This document shows positions 8,416 to 15,851 of a stretch of 19,566 bases of DNA, in pieces; position 1 is the first letter of the stretch; the number at the start of each line of letters is the position of its first letter. The DNA is from Flavobacterium sp. (GTDB lineage Bacteria > Bacteroidota > Bacteroidia > Flavobacteriales > Flavobacteriaceae): positions 1-19,566 of the forward strand of contig SEBM01000012.1 of assembly GCA_004296145.1 (NCBI GenBank). The letters run 5' to 3'. Made by a program: the position numbers and the translations under genes. The notes beneath the pieces were generated by a model. The model searched no databases. It was not told the origin of the DNA and saw only the letters and a list, made by a program, of their open reading frames with translations.

Positions 8416-8968
8416 AATAAAAACAAAACAATCAATTCATAACAAACCAAAGTTTGTAGGTATCTTAATAATATTTGCAGTCGTAATATGTGCAATTTTG
8501 AATCTGGCGAATAAAAAGTCTGTTTCAAATTTAGATTCCAGCTATGAAGAAAATCAAATTACATCTTCTAATGATAACTCTAGTTCAGTGACTGAAGAAA
8601 TATCGAATCAATGTAGTATCTGCGGTAGAACTTTTCATAATCGAGGTTATGAAGAGGGCGCAGATGGAATTTGGAGAGAACTAGCAGATGGAAATATAGG
8701 GAGTATTTGTAGTCCAGCATGTGGCGAAAAACACAATCAACAATTTAATGCTATAGAAAAAAAATACGGTGTAGGTTCTGAAAATTCGAGAACAAATCTC
8801 CCTAATAACAACTATAACACAGTTGATAAAGATGGAAATTTACATGAGCCAAATGCTTGCCCAGTCTGTAAAGGAAAGGGTTATGAACTAGGACGTAATA
8901 TTGGTAATGGAGAAAGAGAAATGATAACTTGTCGTTTTTGTCACGGTTCGGGTTCAAAGTATAATTAA
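8408..8968 (+). CDS. Single-pass membrane protein with two Cys4 zinc-finger-like sites, function unknown
   Basis: With the start at 8408 the protein has 186 residues. An upstream in-frame ATG at 8369 is less likely because 8408 gives the tight 8-nt overlap with the previous gene and a normal positively charged N-terminus. One membrane helix lies at about 16-34 (FVGILIIFAVVICAILNL), then a Ser/Asn-rich linker. A first Cys4 site is C69/C72 (CSICGRTF) with C101/C105 (CSPACGEKH). A second is C151/C154 (CPVCKGKGYE) with C175/C178 (CRFCHGSG); this is the CxxCxGxG pattern of the DnaJ central zinc finger but with only one finger. No J domain is present. The basic N-terminus suggests the zinc sites lie outside the cytoplasm, which would be unusual; orientation is inference. 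It works presumably with the coupled SHOCT-like protein upstream. Its biochemical role is unknown. Confidence 0.75.
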   Translation: MVKIKTKQSIHNKPKFVGILIIFAVVICAILNLANKKSVSNLDSSYEENQITSSNDNSSSVTEEISNQCSICGRTFHNRGYEEGADGIWRELADGNIGSICSPACGEKHNQQFNAIEKKYGVGSENSRTNLPNNNYNTVDKDGNLHEPNACPVCKGKGYELGRNIGNGEREMITCRFCHGSGSKYN

Positions 8969-9064
8969 TTTCAAACAATATTATACATCAATTTATGAAA
9001 CATCTAGTTAAATAATTAAATTTTAGGAGCTTTTTTAGTCTAATAAAATACAACAACAATAGGA

Positions 9065-10387
9065 ATGAGTAAATTCGAAAGTTTAAAAAAAATCATATCA
9101 TTATTAGATGAAAATTTAATTTCAGAAGAAGGGTTTCAAAAATTAAAATCTGATATTTTTCAAGGTGATGAATTGAATATTGATACAATTAAAACCATTC
9201 CTAATTTACATTCGAATAAAAAAGAATGCCCAAATTGCAAAATTACATTGGCAATTTATACTAGAAAATGTAGCAATTGTAATCATTCTTTTACATCTAG
9301 TGTAATTGAAGAAGATGAGAATATCACTAACAAAATTGATAATATTAAAGACTCTGATGTTAATCATTTAATCCTTAAAGATTCAATATTAAAAAAGCCT
9401 AAATATCTACTATTTAAAATCACAGCAATTATTATTGTGACTATCGGATGTATTTTGATGCTTTTTTTAAATAAAGAAACAAAGAATAATTCACTTTATA
9501 ATGAAACAGAAAATGTTGCAATTGATTCTTCCAATTATAATATGAATAAGGACTCGTTATCATTGAATGTTACAAATAATAATGCTCCAATAGACAGTAT
9601 AGAAAACAATGATTTTGATTTTGAAAACTTTGAAGGTGAGGACGTTTATGAAGCAAGTTATGTTGAGAAAAGATGTGGTGCCAATTATTATTCTGAGAAT
9701 GCGACAGATGTGAAATCAATGAAGTTTATTGTAACTAAAAATAAAATGGTAATAAAAGGAACTTTAGTTGATTTGATGATTAACAGTGAAGGAATACCTG
9801 AAATGAATGTAAGCATTAATTCGTTAAAAAATAAATCTTATGAAGACGGAAAAAATACAAGTTTGTATGATGTCACTTTTTATTATAATGTTTCAGGAGG
9901 AGGAATAGGAAATACTCTAAGTTTACTAAAGATATGGAATGATGGTAATCAAATTACAGATATAAGAATTACTACATATAGAACTAGTGAATGCAGATTT
10001 AGTTTTATTACTAATAAAACAAATGGTTCAAATAATAGTACTTCCATACCAAACAATATTATTGATGACAATAATGTTATGTCAACTAAAAATGCAGTAA
10101 ATAATGCTGATGATAATTTGAATAAAATTAAACGAAACCCCGACCCAAGAAAAGATGTAGCTAATGTCTTTTGGAAACAAAAATATACATTATTTGATTT
10201 TTCAACAGATGAACCTATCTTCCCAATAATCCAAAATGACAAGATAATCTATAAAATTTATTATTCCAGCAATGAAGACCCAAAACCTTATTATGGTGAG
10301 TTTAACCCTGAACAATTGGAATACCATAACTACTATAAATTCAAAAACAAGACAAATTGTATGATTTTTTGTAATTCTAAAAAATAA
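9065..10387 (+). CDS. SHOCT-like / zinc-ribbon / transmembrane protein, function unknown
   Basis: This 440-residue protein has a clear modular layout. Residues 5-33 form a SHOCT-like helical hairpin (LKKIISLLDENLISEEGF then LKSDIF), closely resembling the start of the protein encoded at 7957. Residues 55-72 form a zinc ribbon with C55/C58 and C69/C72 (CPNCK, then CSNCNHSF). One membrane helix lies at about 114-136. The C-terminal part starts with a Ser/Asn/Asp-rich linker (140-190), then a beta-rich domain (about 191-315, with C204 and C310 as a possible pair), a second Asn-rich linker and a C-terminal domain (about 360-440, with C432 and C436). The zinc ribbon followed by a membrane helix and an outer domain resembles the general plan of zinc-ribbon membrane proteins, but I recognise no enzyme motif. 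It lies 96 nt after the zinc-finger gene, same strand, probably one functional cluster. Confidence 0.75.
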   Translation: MSKFESLKKIISLLDENLISEEGFQKLKSDIFQGDELNIDTIKTIPNLHSNKKECPNCKITLAIYTRKCSNCNHSFTSSVIEEDENITNKIDNIKDSDVNHLILKDSILKKPKYLLFKITAIIIVTIGCILMLFLNKETKNNSLYNETENVAIDSSNYNMNKDSLSLNVTNNNAPIDSIENNDFDFENFEGEDVYEASYVEKRCGANYYSENATDVKSMKFIVTKNKMVIKGTLVDLMINSEGIPEMNVSINSLKNKSYEDGKNTSLYDVTFYYNVSGGGIGNTLSLLKIWNDGNQITDIRITTYRTSECRFSFITNKTNGSNNSTSIPNNIIDDNNVMSTKNAVNNADDNLNKIKRNPDPRKDVANVFWKQKYTLFDFSTDEPIFPIIQNDKIIYKIYYSSNEDPKPYYGEFNPEQLEYHNYYKFKNKTNCMIFCNSKK

Positions 10388-10458
10388 AATCCTTTAGATC
10401 CCGTAAAGTATGATTTTGCTTTGCTTGGATTGGGCTTTTTTGAAGGATTTTATTTTTT
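10379..10458 (+). terminator. Probable intrinsic terminator downstream of the SHOCT cluster
   Basis: A perfect 16-nt inverted repeat pairs 10379-10394 (ends AAAATCCTT, overlapping the stop codon) with 10443-10458 (begins AAGGATTTTA). The right arm runs into a T tract of about eight. The 48-nt loop is long for a classical terminator, so efficiency is uncertain, but position and T tract fit the end of the 9065 gene. Confidence 0.5.
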
Positions 10459-10484
10459 TTTTGTTATCCTAATTAGCACAATTT

Positions 10485-10746
10485 TGTCATTCTGAGGAAC
10501 GAAGAATCTTCGCTAGTAACTCGACAAAGATGGCGATTACTTTATGGAGTTTCTTACGAAGATTCTTCGTTCCTCAGAATGACAAGTTTGCGGGGAGTTT
10601 CTTTACTACAAAAAACTCGACAAAGATTGGCGATTTACTTTATGGAGTTTCTTGTGAAGATTCTTCGTTCCTCAGAATGACAAGATTGCGGAGAGTTTTT
10701 TTGCGGAGTTTCTTATGGCGATTTCTCCTTCGTCGAAATGACAAAA
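10485..10746. repeat. Composite REP-like palindromic repeat array
   Basis: This fills the gene-free stretch 10388-10884 together with the terminator and the promoter. A perfect 28-nt inverted repeat pairs 10485-10512 (begins TGTCATTCTGAGGAACGAAG) with 10557-10584 around a 44-nt loop. The right half plus part of the loop is then repeated directly: 10519-10593 and 10615-10691 are about 75-nt near-identical copies with a period of 96 nt, both containing CTTTATGGAGTTTCTT followed by GAAGATTCTTCGTTCCTCAG. A second related palindrome arm follows at 10718-10746 (GCGATTTCTCCTTCGTCGAA then ATGACAAAA), and this arm recurs at 15786-15814. Both arm types end in the same ATGACA terminus. A 75-codon open frame across it (10530-10754) is made of repeat sequence and is not a gene. 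Such elements are widespread in flavobacterial intergenic DNA. Confidence 0.85.
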
Positions 10747-10865
10747 TTGTGTAAAATAAGATTTGACAATGTTTTTAAAGAACATCAATACTGATAATCA
10801 AATAATTAAACCACTAAATTTCTCGAATCGTTTGACAATCTAACAATCTAACCGTTATTTTAACG

Positions 10866-10873
10866 TACCTTTG
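10866..10873 (+). promoter_or_regulatory. Candidate Bacteroidota -7 promoter element for the RNA helicase gene
   Basis: TACCTTTG matches TAnnTTTG exactly and ends 11 nt before the ATG at 10885, giving a very short leader. A TTG (10832-10834) lies 31 nt upstream, too far to be a standard -33 element, so only the -7 box is supported. If transcription starts about 7 nt downstream, the leader would be only about 5 nt to ATG 10885 or 11 nt to ATG 10891. Confidence 0.5.
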
Positions 10874-10884
10874 CAAAAAATTTA

Positions 10885-12243
10885 ATGCAAATGAGCACTT
10901 TCGAACAATTCAATCTTCCAAAATCACTACAAAAAGCAATCGACGACTTAGGCTTCGTTACCCCTACTCCAATTCAGGAAAAAACTTTCTCTGTGATTAT
11001 GTCAGGTCGTGATATGATGGGAATTGCACAAACTGGTACTGGTAAAACATTTGCTTATTTATTACCACTTTTAAAATTATATAAATTTACAAACACCAAT
11101 ACGCCAAAAATCGTGATCCTTGTTCCAACCCGCGAATTAGTTGTGCAGGTTGTAGAAGAAGTTGAGAAATTGACCAAATATATGTCGGTTAAAACTTTGG
11201 GTATTTTTGGTGGTGTAAACATCAATACACAGAAAAAAGCAGTTTACGAAGGAATTGATATTTTGGTCGGAACTCCTGGAAGAACAATGGATTTAGCTCT
11301 TGACGCTGTAGTTCGTTTTGATGAAACTCAGAAATTGGTTATTGATGAGTTTGACGAAATGCTGAATCTTGGTTTCCGCGCACAATTGACTTCGCTTTTG
11401 GCTATGATGAAAACAAAACGTCAGAATATTTTATTCTCTGCAACCATGACAGATGAAGTTGATGATATCCTGAACGATTATTTTGATTTCCCTGAAGAAG
11501 TTACACTTGCCGCTTCGGGAACTCCACTTGAAAAAATTACTCAGATTACTTATAATGTCCCTAATTTTAATACTAAAGTTAACTTACTGAAACACTTATT
11601 ACAAACAAACGAAAGCATGGAACGTGTTTTGGTTTTTGTGAATAATAAAAAGATTTCAGATATGCTTCACACGCGTATTGAAGAAGATTTTGAAGGTCAG
11701 TTTGGAGTTATTCACTCTAATAAATCTCAAAATTACCGTTTGAGTACCATGGCAGAATTTCAGGAAGGAAACCTTCGCGGATTAATCACAACAGATATTA
11801 TGGCGAGAGGTTTGGATATTTCTGATATTTCGCATGTTATCAACTTTGAACTTCCGGAAGAACCAGAATTGTATATGCACAGAATCGGTCGTACAGGTCG
11901 TGCCGACGCAACAGGAACTGCAATTAGTTTTGTAACACCTCGTGAAGAAGAATTTAAAATTCAGACCGAAATCTTAATGAACACCGAACTTAAGATTACT
12001 GATTTTCCTGAAGAAGTTGAAGTTTCAGAAAAACTGATCGAACCTGAAAAAGACCGTCAGCCGGTAAAATTCTTAATGAAAAAAGTGAAGCTGGATGGTG
12101 AAGGTGCTTTTCACGAAAAAGCAAAAAAGAACAAAAAAGTCAATCTTGGAGGTCCATCAAAAACCAAAAAGAAAACCCACGGTTCTGTCAACAGAAATAT
12201 GTTGAAAACAAGAGATAAGAAGAGAAAGGATTCTAATAAATAA
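10885..12243 (+). CDS. DEAD-box ATP-dependent RNA helicase (motif II is DEFD)
   Basis: This is an RNA helicase of superfamily 2 acting on structured RNA in the cytoplasm, such as in ribosome assembly or mRNA decay. The order of motifs is complete: Q motif PTPIQ (27-31), motif I AQTGTGKT (48-55), Ia PTREL (81-85), GG (109-110), Ib TPGR (130-133), motif II DEFD (154-157), III SAT (185-187), V TTDIMARGLDI (302-312) and VI HRIGRTGR (332-339). Motif II has Phe where the family name has Ala. The Walker B acidic pair D154-E155 and D157 are kept, so ATPase activity is expected. The tail from about 395 is lysine-rich, as in RhlE/DeaD-like proteins, and probably binds RNA. Two starts 6 nt apart (10885 and 10891) are both possible; the second gives the usual MSTFEQFNLP beginning. 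It converges on the lactonase gene across a nested palindrome. Confidence 0.93.
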   Translation: MQMSTFEQFNLPKSLQKAIDDLGFVTPTPIQEKTFSVIMSGRDMMGIAQTGTGKTFAYLLPLLKLYKFTNTNTPKIVILVPTRELVVQVVEEVEKLTKYMSVKTLGIFGGVNINTQKKAVYEGIDILVGTPGRTMDLALDAVVRFDETQKLVIDEFDEMLNLGFRAQLTSLLAMMKTKRQNILFSATMTDEVDDILNDYFDFPEEVTLAASGTPLEKITQITYNVPNFNTKVNLLKHLLQTNESMERVLVFVNNKKISDMLHTRIEEDFEGQFGVIHSNKSQNYRLSTMAEFQEGNLRGLITTDIMARGLDISDISHVINFELPEEPELYMHRIGRTGRADATGTAISFVTPREEEFKIQTEILMNTELKITDFPEEVEVSEKLIEPEKDRQPVKFLMKKVKLDGEGAFHEKAKKNKKVNLGGPSKTKKKTHGSVNRNMLKTRDKKRKDSNK

Positions 12244-12246
12244 GGG

Positions 12247-12364
12247 GCTAAGGTACTAAGTTGCTAAGGCGCTAAGAATTAAAGGCTCAATATGTAAAAT
12301 GAAATTTTGCATATTGAGCCTTTATATTTAAAAACTTAGAAGCTTAGCAACTTAGTACCTTAGC
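12247..12364. repeat. Nested palindrome of CTAAGNNN octamers; probable bidirectional terminator
   Basis: It lies between the convergent helicase and lactonase genes. The outer arms are a perfect 22-nt inverted repeat, 12247-12268 and 12343-12364. Each arm side is a short octamer array: four CTAAGNNN units at 12248-12279 and four CTTAGNNN units at 12335-12366. Nested inside is a second hairpin: AAAGGCTCAATATG (12281-12294) pairs perfectly with 12310-12323, then a U-G wobble and five more pairs close on a three-base GAA loop. The inner 20-bp stem flanked by A/T-rich DNA would work as a terminator for both genes. Both helices could also form one long cruciform. Confidence 0.85.
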
Positions 12365-12376
12365 AGCTTTAAAAAG

Positions 12377-13495
12377 CTAACTCTTCGTAAAAAGCAACCC
12401 AACCGGAGAACACAACTCGATCTTTTTTCCTGTGTCTTTTAGTTTTCCTGTTAGTTTATCTCTTTTAAAAATAATTATATCGTTAGTATATTGATGTCCA
12501 ACCAAAAGGTAATTTCCTGTTGGGTCAATTGCAAAATCTCTTGGGCCTTTTCCTAACGTACTTACCTGCTCTACCAACTCAATAGCCCCTGTTTTAGCGA
12601 TTTTATAAACCGAAAGCATATTAACATCACCACGATCAGAAACATATAGAAATTTTCCGTCAGGCGAAATTTTTATAGCTGCAGAACTGTTTGCTCCTTT
12701 AAAATCTTTCGGAATAATATTGGTTTCTTTCAACAGTTTTAAACTTCCGCTTTTATCATAAGAAAATGTCGTAAGAGTTCCGTCTAATTCCTGAAGCAGG
12801 TATACAAATTTTCCATCTTTACTAAATGTCAAATGTCTTGGCCCGCTTCCTTTTTTTACATCAACTGTGCTTTTTAAAGTTAATACTTCATGAGCAGCAC
12901 CTGCATTGTATTTATAAATAAAAACCTTGTCCTGACCTAAATCGTTTGACAAAACAAACTTTTTATCCGGAGAAAAAACAACCATATGTACGTGCGCTTT
13001 TTCCTGACGCGCTGCATTTGGTCCTTTCCCTTCGTGCTGAATTAATTGTTGGCCTTCGGTGATACTTCCGTCTGCATTTTTCTTAAATACAGCAATGCTT
13101 CCGCCAGAATAATTGGCAACGATTACATTTTTATCATCATTGATTATATGACACGGATCGGCGCCCAAAGAAGCATTTTTATTTATAAGAGTAAGTTTTC
13201 CTGTTGGAGAATTATAGTTAAAAGCACTTACTGTACTTTGAGTTCCGTTCTCGTTTACCGCATAAATGAATTTATTGTTTGCAGAAACCGATAAATAACT
13301 CGGGCTTAAAACATTAGCATTTTCAGTAGAATTTTTTAAACTAAAAGAACCCGAAGCAGCATCAAATTCATAAACATAAATTCCGTTGCTTTGGCAGGTA
13401 TTAGTGTATGTACCAACCAGTAAATTAAATTTGCTCTGCGCTTGTGAAGTGGTAAAAGCCAAAGCTGAGAACAATATTATATGTAATCTTTTCAT
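12377..13495 (-). CDS. Exported lactonase-family (6-phosphogluconolactonase-like) beta-propeller protein
   Basis: The 372-residue product belongs to the seven-bladed propeller lactonase family related to YbhE/Pgl-type 6-phosphogluconolactonase. It has a signal peptide (MKRLHIILFSALAFTTSQAQ, cut after about residue 20), so it acts outside the cytoplasm, where 6-phosphogluconate would not be found. The true substrate may therefore be another sugar lactone. Family signatures are VGTYT (27-31), DPCHII (113-118), VANYSGGSIAVF (126-137), HVHMVVFSPD (168-177), DLGQDKVFIY (185-194), SGPRHLTFSKDG (217-228), SDRGD (286-290) and GKGPRDFAIDPTGNYLLVG (315-333). Length is normal and nothing is broken. The gene is alone on the minus strand, convergent to the helicase gene and divergent from the BatA gene, with a separate palindrome on each side. 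Assignment to the family is firm and the substrate is inference. Confidence 0.92.
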   Translation of the reverse strand: MKRLHIILFSALAFTTSQAQSKFNLLVGTYTNTCQSNGIYVYEFDAASGSFSLKNSTENANVLSPSYLSVSANNKFIYAVNENGTQSTVSAFNYNSPTGKLTLINKNASLGADPCHIINDDKNVIVANYSGGSIAVFKKNADGSITEGQQLIQHEGKGPNAARQEKAHVHMVVFSPDKKFVLSNDLGQDKVFIYKYNAGAAHEVLTLKSTVDVKKGSGPRHLTFSKDGKFVYLLQELDGTLTTFSYDKSGSLKLLKETNIIPKDFKGANSSAAIKISPDGKFLYVSDRGDVNMLSVYKIAKTGAIELVEQVSTLGKGPRDFAIDPTGNYLLVGHQYTNDIIIFKRDKLTGKLKDTGKKIELCSPVGLLFTKS

Positions 13496-13607
13496 ATTTT
13501 AGTTTTTAATTGAATATGCTAAAATAGGTAATAATCTTATTTGATTACAGCTTTTTTGTTACAAATGAATTTTCAAAAGTTACATTTTTTAAAGTATGTC
13601 TGTCTTT

Positions 13608-13702
13608 TTTGAACCATATAAGTTATATAAGTTCATTTAATCCTATTCTGTAATTTTAAACTGATACAGTAACATGAACTTATATAACTTATATGGTTCA
13701 AA
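13608..13702. repeat. Perfect 29-nt inverted repeat with tandem ATATAAGTT units
   Basis: Arms 13608-13636 (begins TTTGAACCATATAAGTTATA) and 13674-13702 are perfect reverse complements around a 37-nt loop. The left arm holds two tandem copies of ATATAAGTT, the right arm two copies of AACTTATAT. It sits in the divergent gap between the lactonase and BatA genes, 30 nt before a -7 element. It is thus not at a gene end and could influence either promoter, or be a neutral intergenic repeat. Confidence 0.85.
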
Positions 13703-13731
13703 TAAAAAAACAAATTTGTATTTTTGACCAG

Positions 13732-13739
13732 TATCTTTG
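13732..13739 (+). promoter_or_regulatory. Candidate Bacteroidota -7 promoter element for the BatA gene
   Basis: TATCTTTG matches TAnnTTTG exactly and lies 37 nt before the ATG at 13777. TTG triplets at 13716-13718 and 13724-13726 are closer than the usual 17-23 nt spacing, so the -33 part is not supported. Confidence 0.5.
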
Positions 13740-13776
13740 CGAAAGGCAAATTTTGTGAAGTAAAATCGAAGCCAGA

Positions 13777-15705
13777 ATGCATTTTAAACATCCCGAAATT
13801 CTATACTTTCTATTTTTATTGATTGTTCCTGTTTTGGTTCATTTGTTTCAATTACGACGTTTTAAAATCTCTTATTTTACCAACGTCCGTTTCTTAAAAG
13901 AACTTTCTATACAAACCCGAAAGAGTTCTAAAATCAAAAAAAGATTATTACTGGCAACACGTTTATTATTGTTGTTTTTTGCCATTATTGCTTTTGCACA
14001 GCCTTATTTTGAAGCAAAAGACAGCAAAAATGCTTTAAATGAAATGTACATTGTTCTGGACAATTCATTTAGTATGCAGGCAAAAGGAAAAAAAGGTGAA
14101 TTGCTAAAACGTGCCGTTCAGGAATTATTAGAGAACACGCCCGAAGCTGCTCAATTTTCATTGTTAACCAACACCGAGAACTTTTGGAATACGGATATAA
14201 AATCATCTAAAAGTGCTTTGCAAAACCTTCAATACAGCGCAACTCCTTTTGAACTTTCGTCTATACTGGCAAAAATAAGAGCTCATAAATCGGCTCATAA
14301 AAAAGATATCGTTATTATAACTGATGCTATCGGTCTGGCTGAAAAAGATGTAAAAAATATTGATGAAGAGGAAAAACCATACTTTATAATTCCTGAAGCC
14401 GAACAGAAAAACAATGTTGCGATTGACAGCGTGTACATCAATCAGACTTTGGAGAACTTTTACGAAATTGGGATAGATTTATCTACTTATGGCGAAGATT
14501 TCAAACCGATTTCGATGGCGCTTTACAATCAGAATAAATTGATTGCCAAAACCATTATCAATTTTGACAACAAGAAAAAGAAAATCAATTTTACGATTCC
14601 AAAAGAGGCGTTTCATGGATATGTAACTATTGAGGACAATGGTTTGAGTTATGATAACAAGCTTTATTTTAGTATTTCTAAAACCAAAAAAACGAATGTT
14701 ATCAGTATCGGTGCACCCGAAAAAAGCAATTTCCTGTCAAGAATTTACACTCCAACTGAATTCAATTACAATAATTATTCAATCAGCAGTTTGGATTACA
14801 ATAGTTTAGACAAACAAAACACTATTATTCTAAATGAGCTGGAAGAAGTTCCGCAGGCTTTACAGACGACTTTAAAAGCATTTGTTTCCAAAGGCGGGAA
14901 TTTGGTTATCATTCCGTCCGAAAAAAGTTCAATCACAAACCTGAATACTTTTTTAGGTAATTTTGGAAAAATCCAATTTAAGAACCTTCAGACTACAAGC
15001 AAACAAATTACGAAAATCAACTTTGATCATCCGTTATTTTCCGGAGTATTTGAAAACAAAATCACCAATTTTCAATATCCAAAAACAACTAAATCATTTG
15101 AAGTTTTAAGTCCATATCCTGCAGTTTTATCTTATGAAGATCAGACTCCGTTTGTCACTGCGGTTCAAAGTTCCGTTTCCGGCATTACGGTTTTTACAGC
15201 ACCAATTAATTCTGTAAATTCAAATTTTCAGCAATCACCGCTGATTGTTCCTCTTTTTTATAAAATGGGTCTGAACAATCAGAAAACTGGAGTTAATGCC
15301 CTGACAATTGGCAATAATCAACCTTATTTTGTGGATGTTTTATTGACTAAAGATGCGATTTTGGAAGTAAAAGGAAACGATGATTCTTTTATTCCGATTC
15401 AACAAATATTGAACAATAAAGTCAAACTTACATTTAACGATTTTCCTGAAACAGCCGGAAATTATAGTGTTTTTGATAAAAAAAACTGGGTAGAAAATCT
15501 GAGTTTCAATTACAAAAGAAGCGAAAGTGATTTGAGTCAGGACAATACAAATGTGGTTTCTGATTTTAAAACTGCCGATACTATTTCGACTATTTTTAAC
15601 ACCTTACAAACTGAACGAACTGACAGCCAAATTTGGAAATGGTTTGTTATCTTTGCACTGTTATTTTTAGCATTAGAAATGGCGATTATAAAATTTATGA
15701 AATAG
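13777..15705 (+). CDS. BatA / aerotolerance-regulator N-terminal domain membrane protein with VWA-like domain
   Basis: This 642-residue inner-membrane protein starts with the BatA N-terminal module: HPEILYFLFLLIVPVLVHLF (5-24) as the first helix, then LRRFKISYFTNVRFL and a second helix at about 57-76 (LLLATRLLLLFFAIIAFAQP). A von Willebrand factor A-like region follows, with a MIDAS-type DNSFSM at 95-100 (D-x-S-x-S kept) and a VIITDA strand near 315 nt further on in the coding sequence sense (residues about 184-189). The middle is a long periplasmic part with a segment recalling glutamine-amidotransferase-like folds (LKAFVSKGGNLVIIPS, about 367-382). A C-terminal helix lies at about 621-640. 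Bat proteins work with MoxR ATPases in envelope stress, but none of those genes is next to this one. Such stand-alone BatA-domain proteins are common in Bacteroidota. It is probably followed by a partial transcription stop at the palindrome before the dihydroorotase-like gene. Confidence 0.9.
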   Translation: MHFKHPEILYFLFLLIVPVLVHLFQLRRFKISYFTNVRFLKELSIQTRKSSKIKKRLLLATRLLLLFFAIIAFAQPYFEAKDSKNALNEMYIVLDNSFSMQAKGKKGELLKRAVQELLENTPEAAQFSLLTNTENFWNTDIKSSKSALQNLQYSATPFELSSILAKIRAHKSAHKKDIVIITDAIGLAEKDVKNIDEEEKPYFIIPEAEQKNNVAIDSVYINQTLENFYEIGIDLSTYGEDFKPISMALYNQNKLIAKTIINFDNKKKKINFTIPKEAFHGYVTIEDNGLSYDNKLYFSISKTKKTNVISIGAPEKSNFLSRIYTPTEFNYNNYSISSLDYNSLDKQNTIILNELEEVPQALQTTLKAFVSKGGNLVIIPSEKSSITNLNTFLGNFGKIQFKNLQTTSKQITKINFDHPLFSGVFENKITNFQYPKTTKSFEVLSPYPAVLSYEDQTPFVTAVQSSVSGITVFTAPINSVNSNFQQSPLIVPLFYKMGLNNQKTGVNALTIGNNQPYFVDVLLTKDAILEVKGNDDSFIPIQQILNNKVKLTFNDFPETAGNYSVFDKKNWVENLSFNYKRSESDLSQDNTNVVSDFKTADTISTIFNTLQTERTDSQIWKWFVIFALLFLALEMAIIKFMK

Positions 15706-15726
15706 TTTTTTTGAGCTATTCGTCCA

Positions 15727-15814
15727 TTTTGTCATTTCGACGAAGGAGAAATCACACTCGTAATCATAATGCTGGAATATCTAGTGCGATTTCTCCTTCG
15801 TCGAAATGACAAAA
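15727..15814. repeat. REP-like palindrome, 27-nt perfect arms; probable terminator
   Basis: Arms 15727-15753 (begins TTTTGTCATTTCGACGAAGG) and 15788-15814 are perfect reverse complements around a 34-nt loop; CACT/AGTG pairs extend the stem slightly. The right arm together with two bases before it is identical to the last element of the array at 10718-10746, so the window has two copies of the same family. It fills the gap between the BatA and dihydroorotase-like genes. Confidence 0.87.
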
Positions 15815-15851
15815 ATGAGGATTTTTAAATACAAAATAAATTTATCTACAT

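Noticed and set aside
10485..10746. CRISPR array
   Set aside because: Only two direct copies of about 75 nt that are palindromic, with no short regular repeats, no spacers of uniform size and no cas genes.
10530..10754. A 74-codon plus-strand open frame in the gene-free stretch
   Set aside because: It is made entirely of the REP-like repeat units, is Arg/Phe-rich with internal repetition, and has no start-site or family support.
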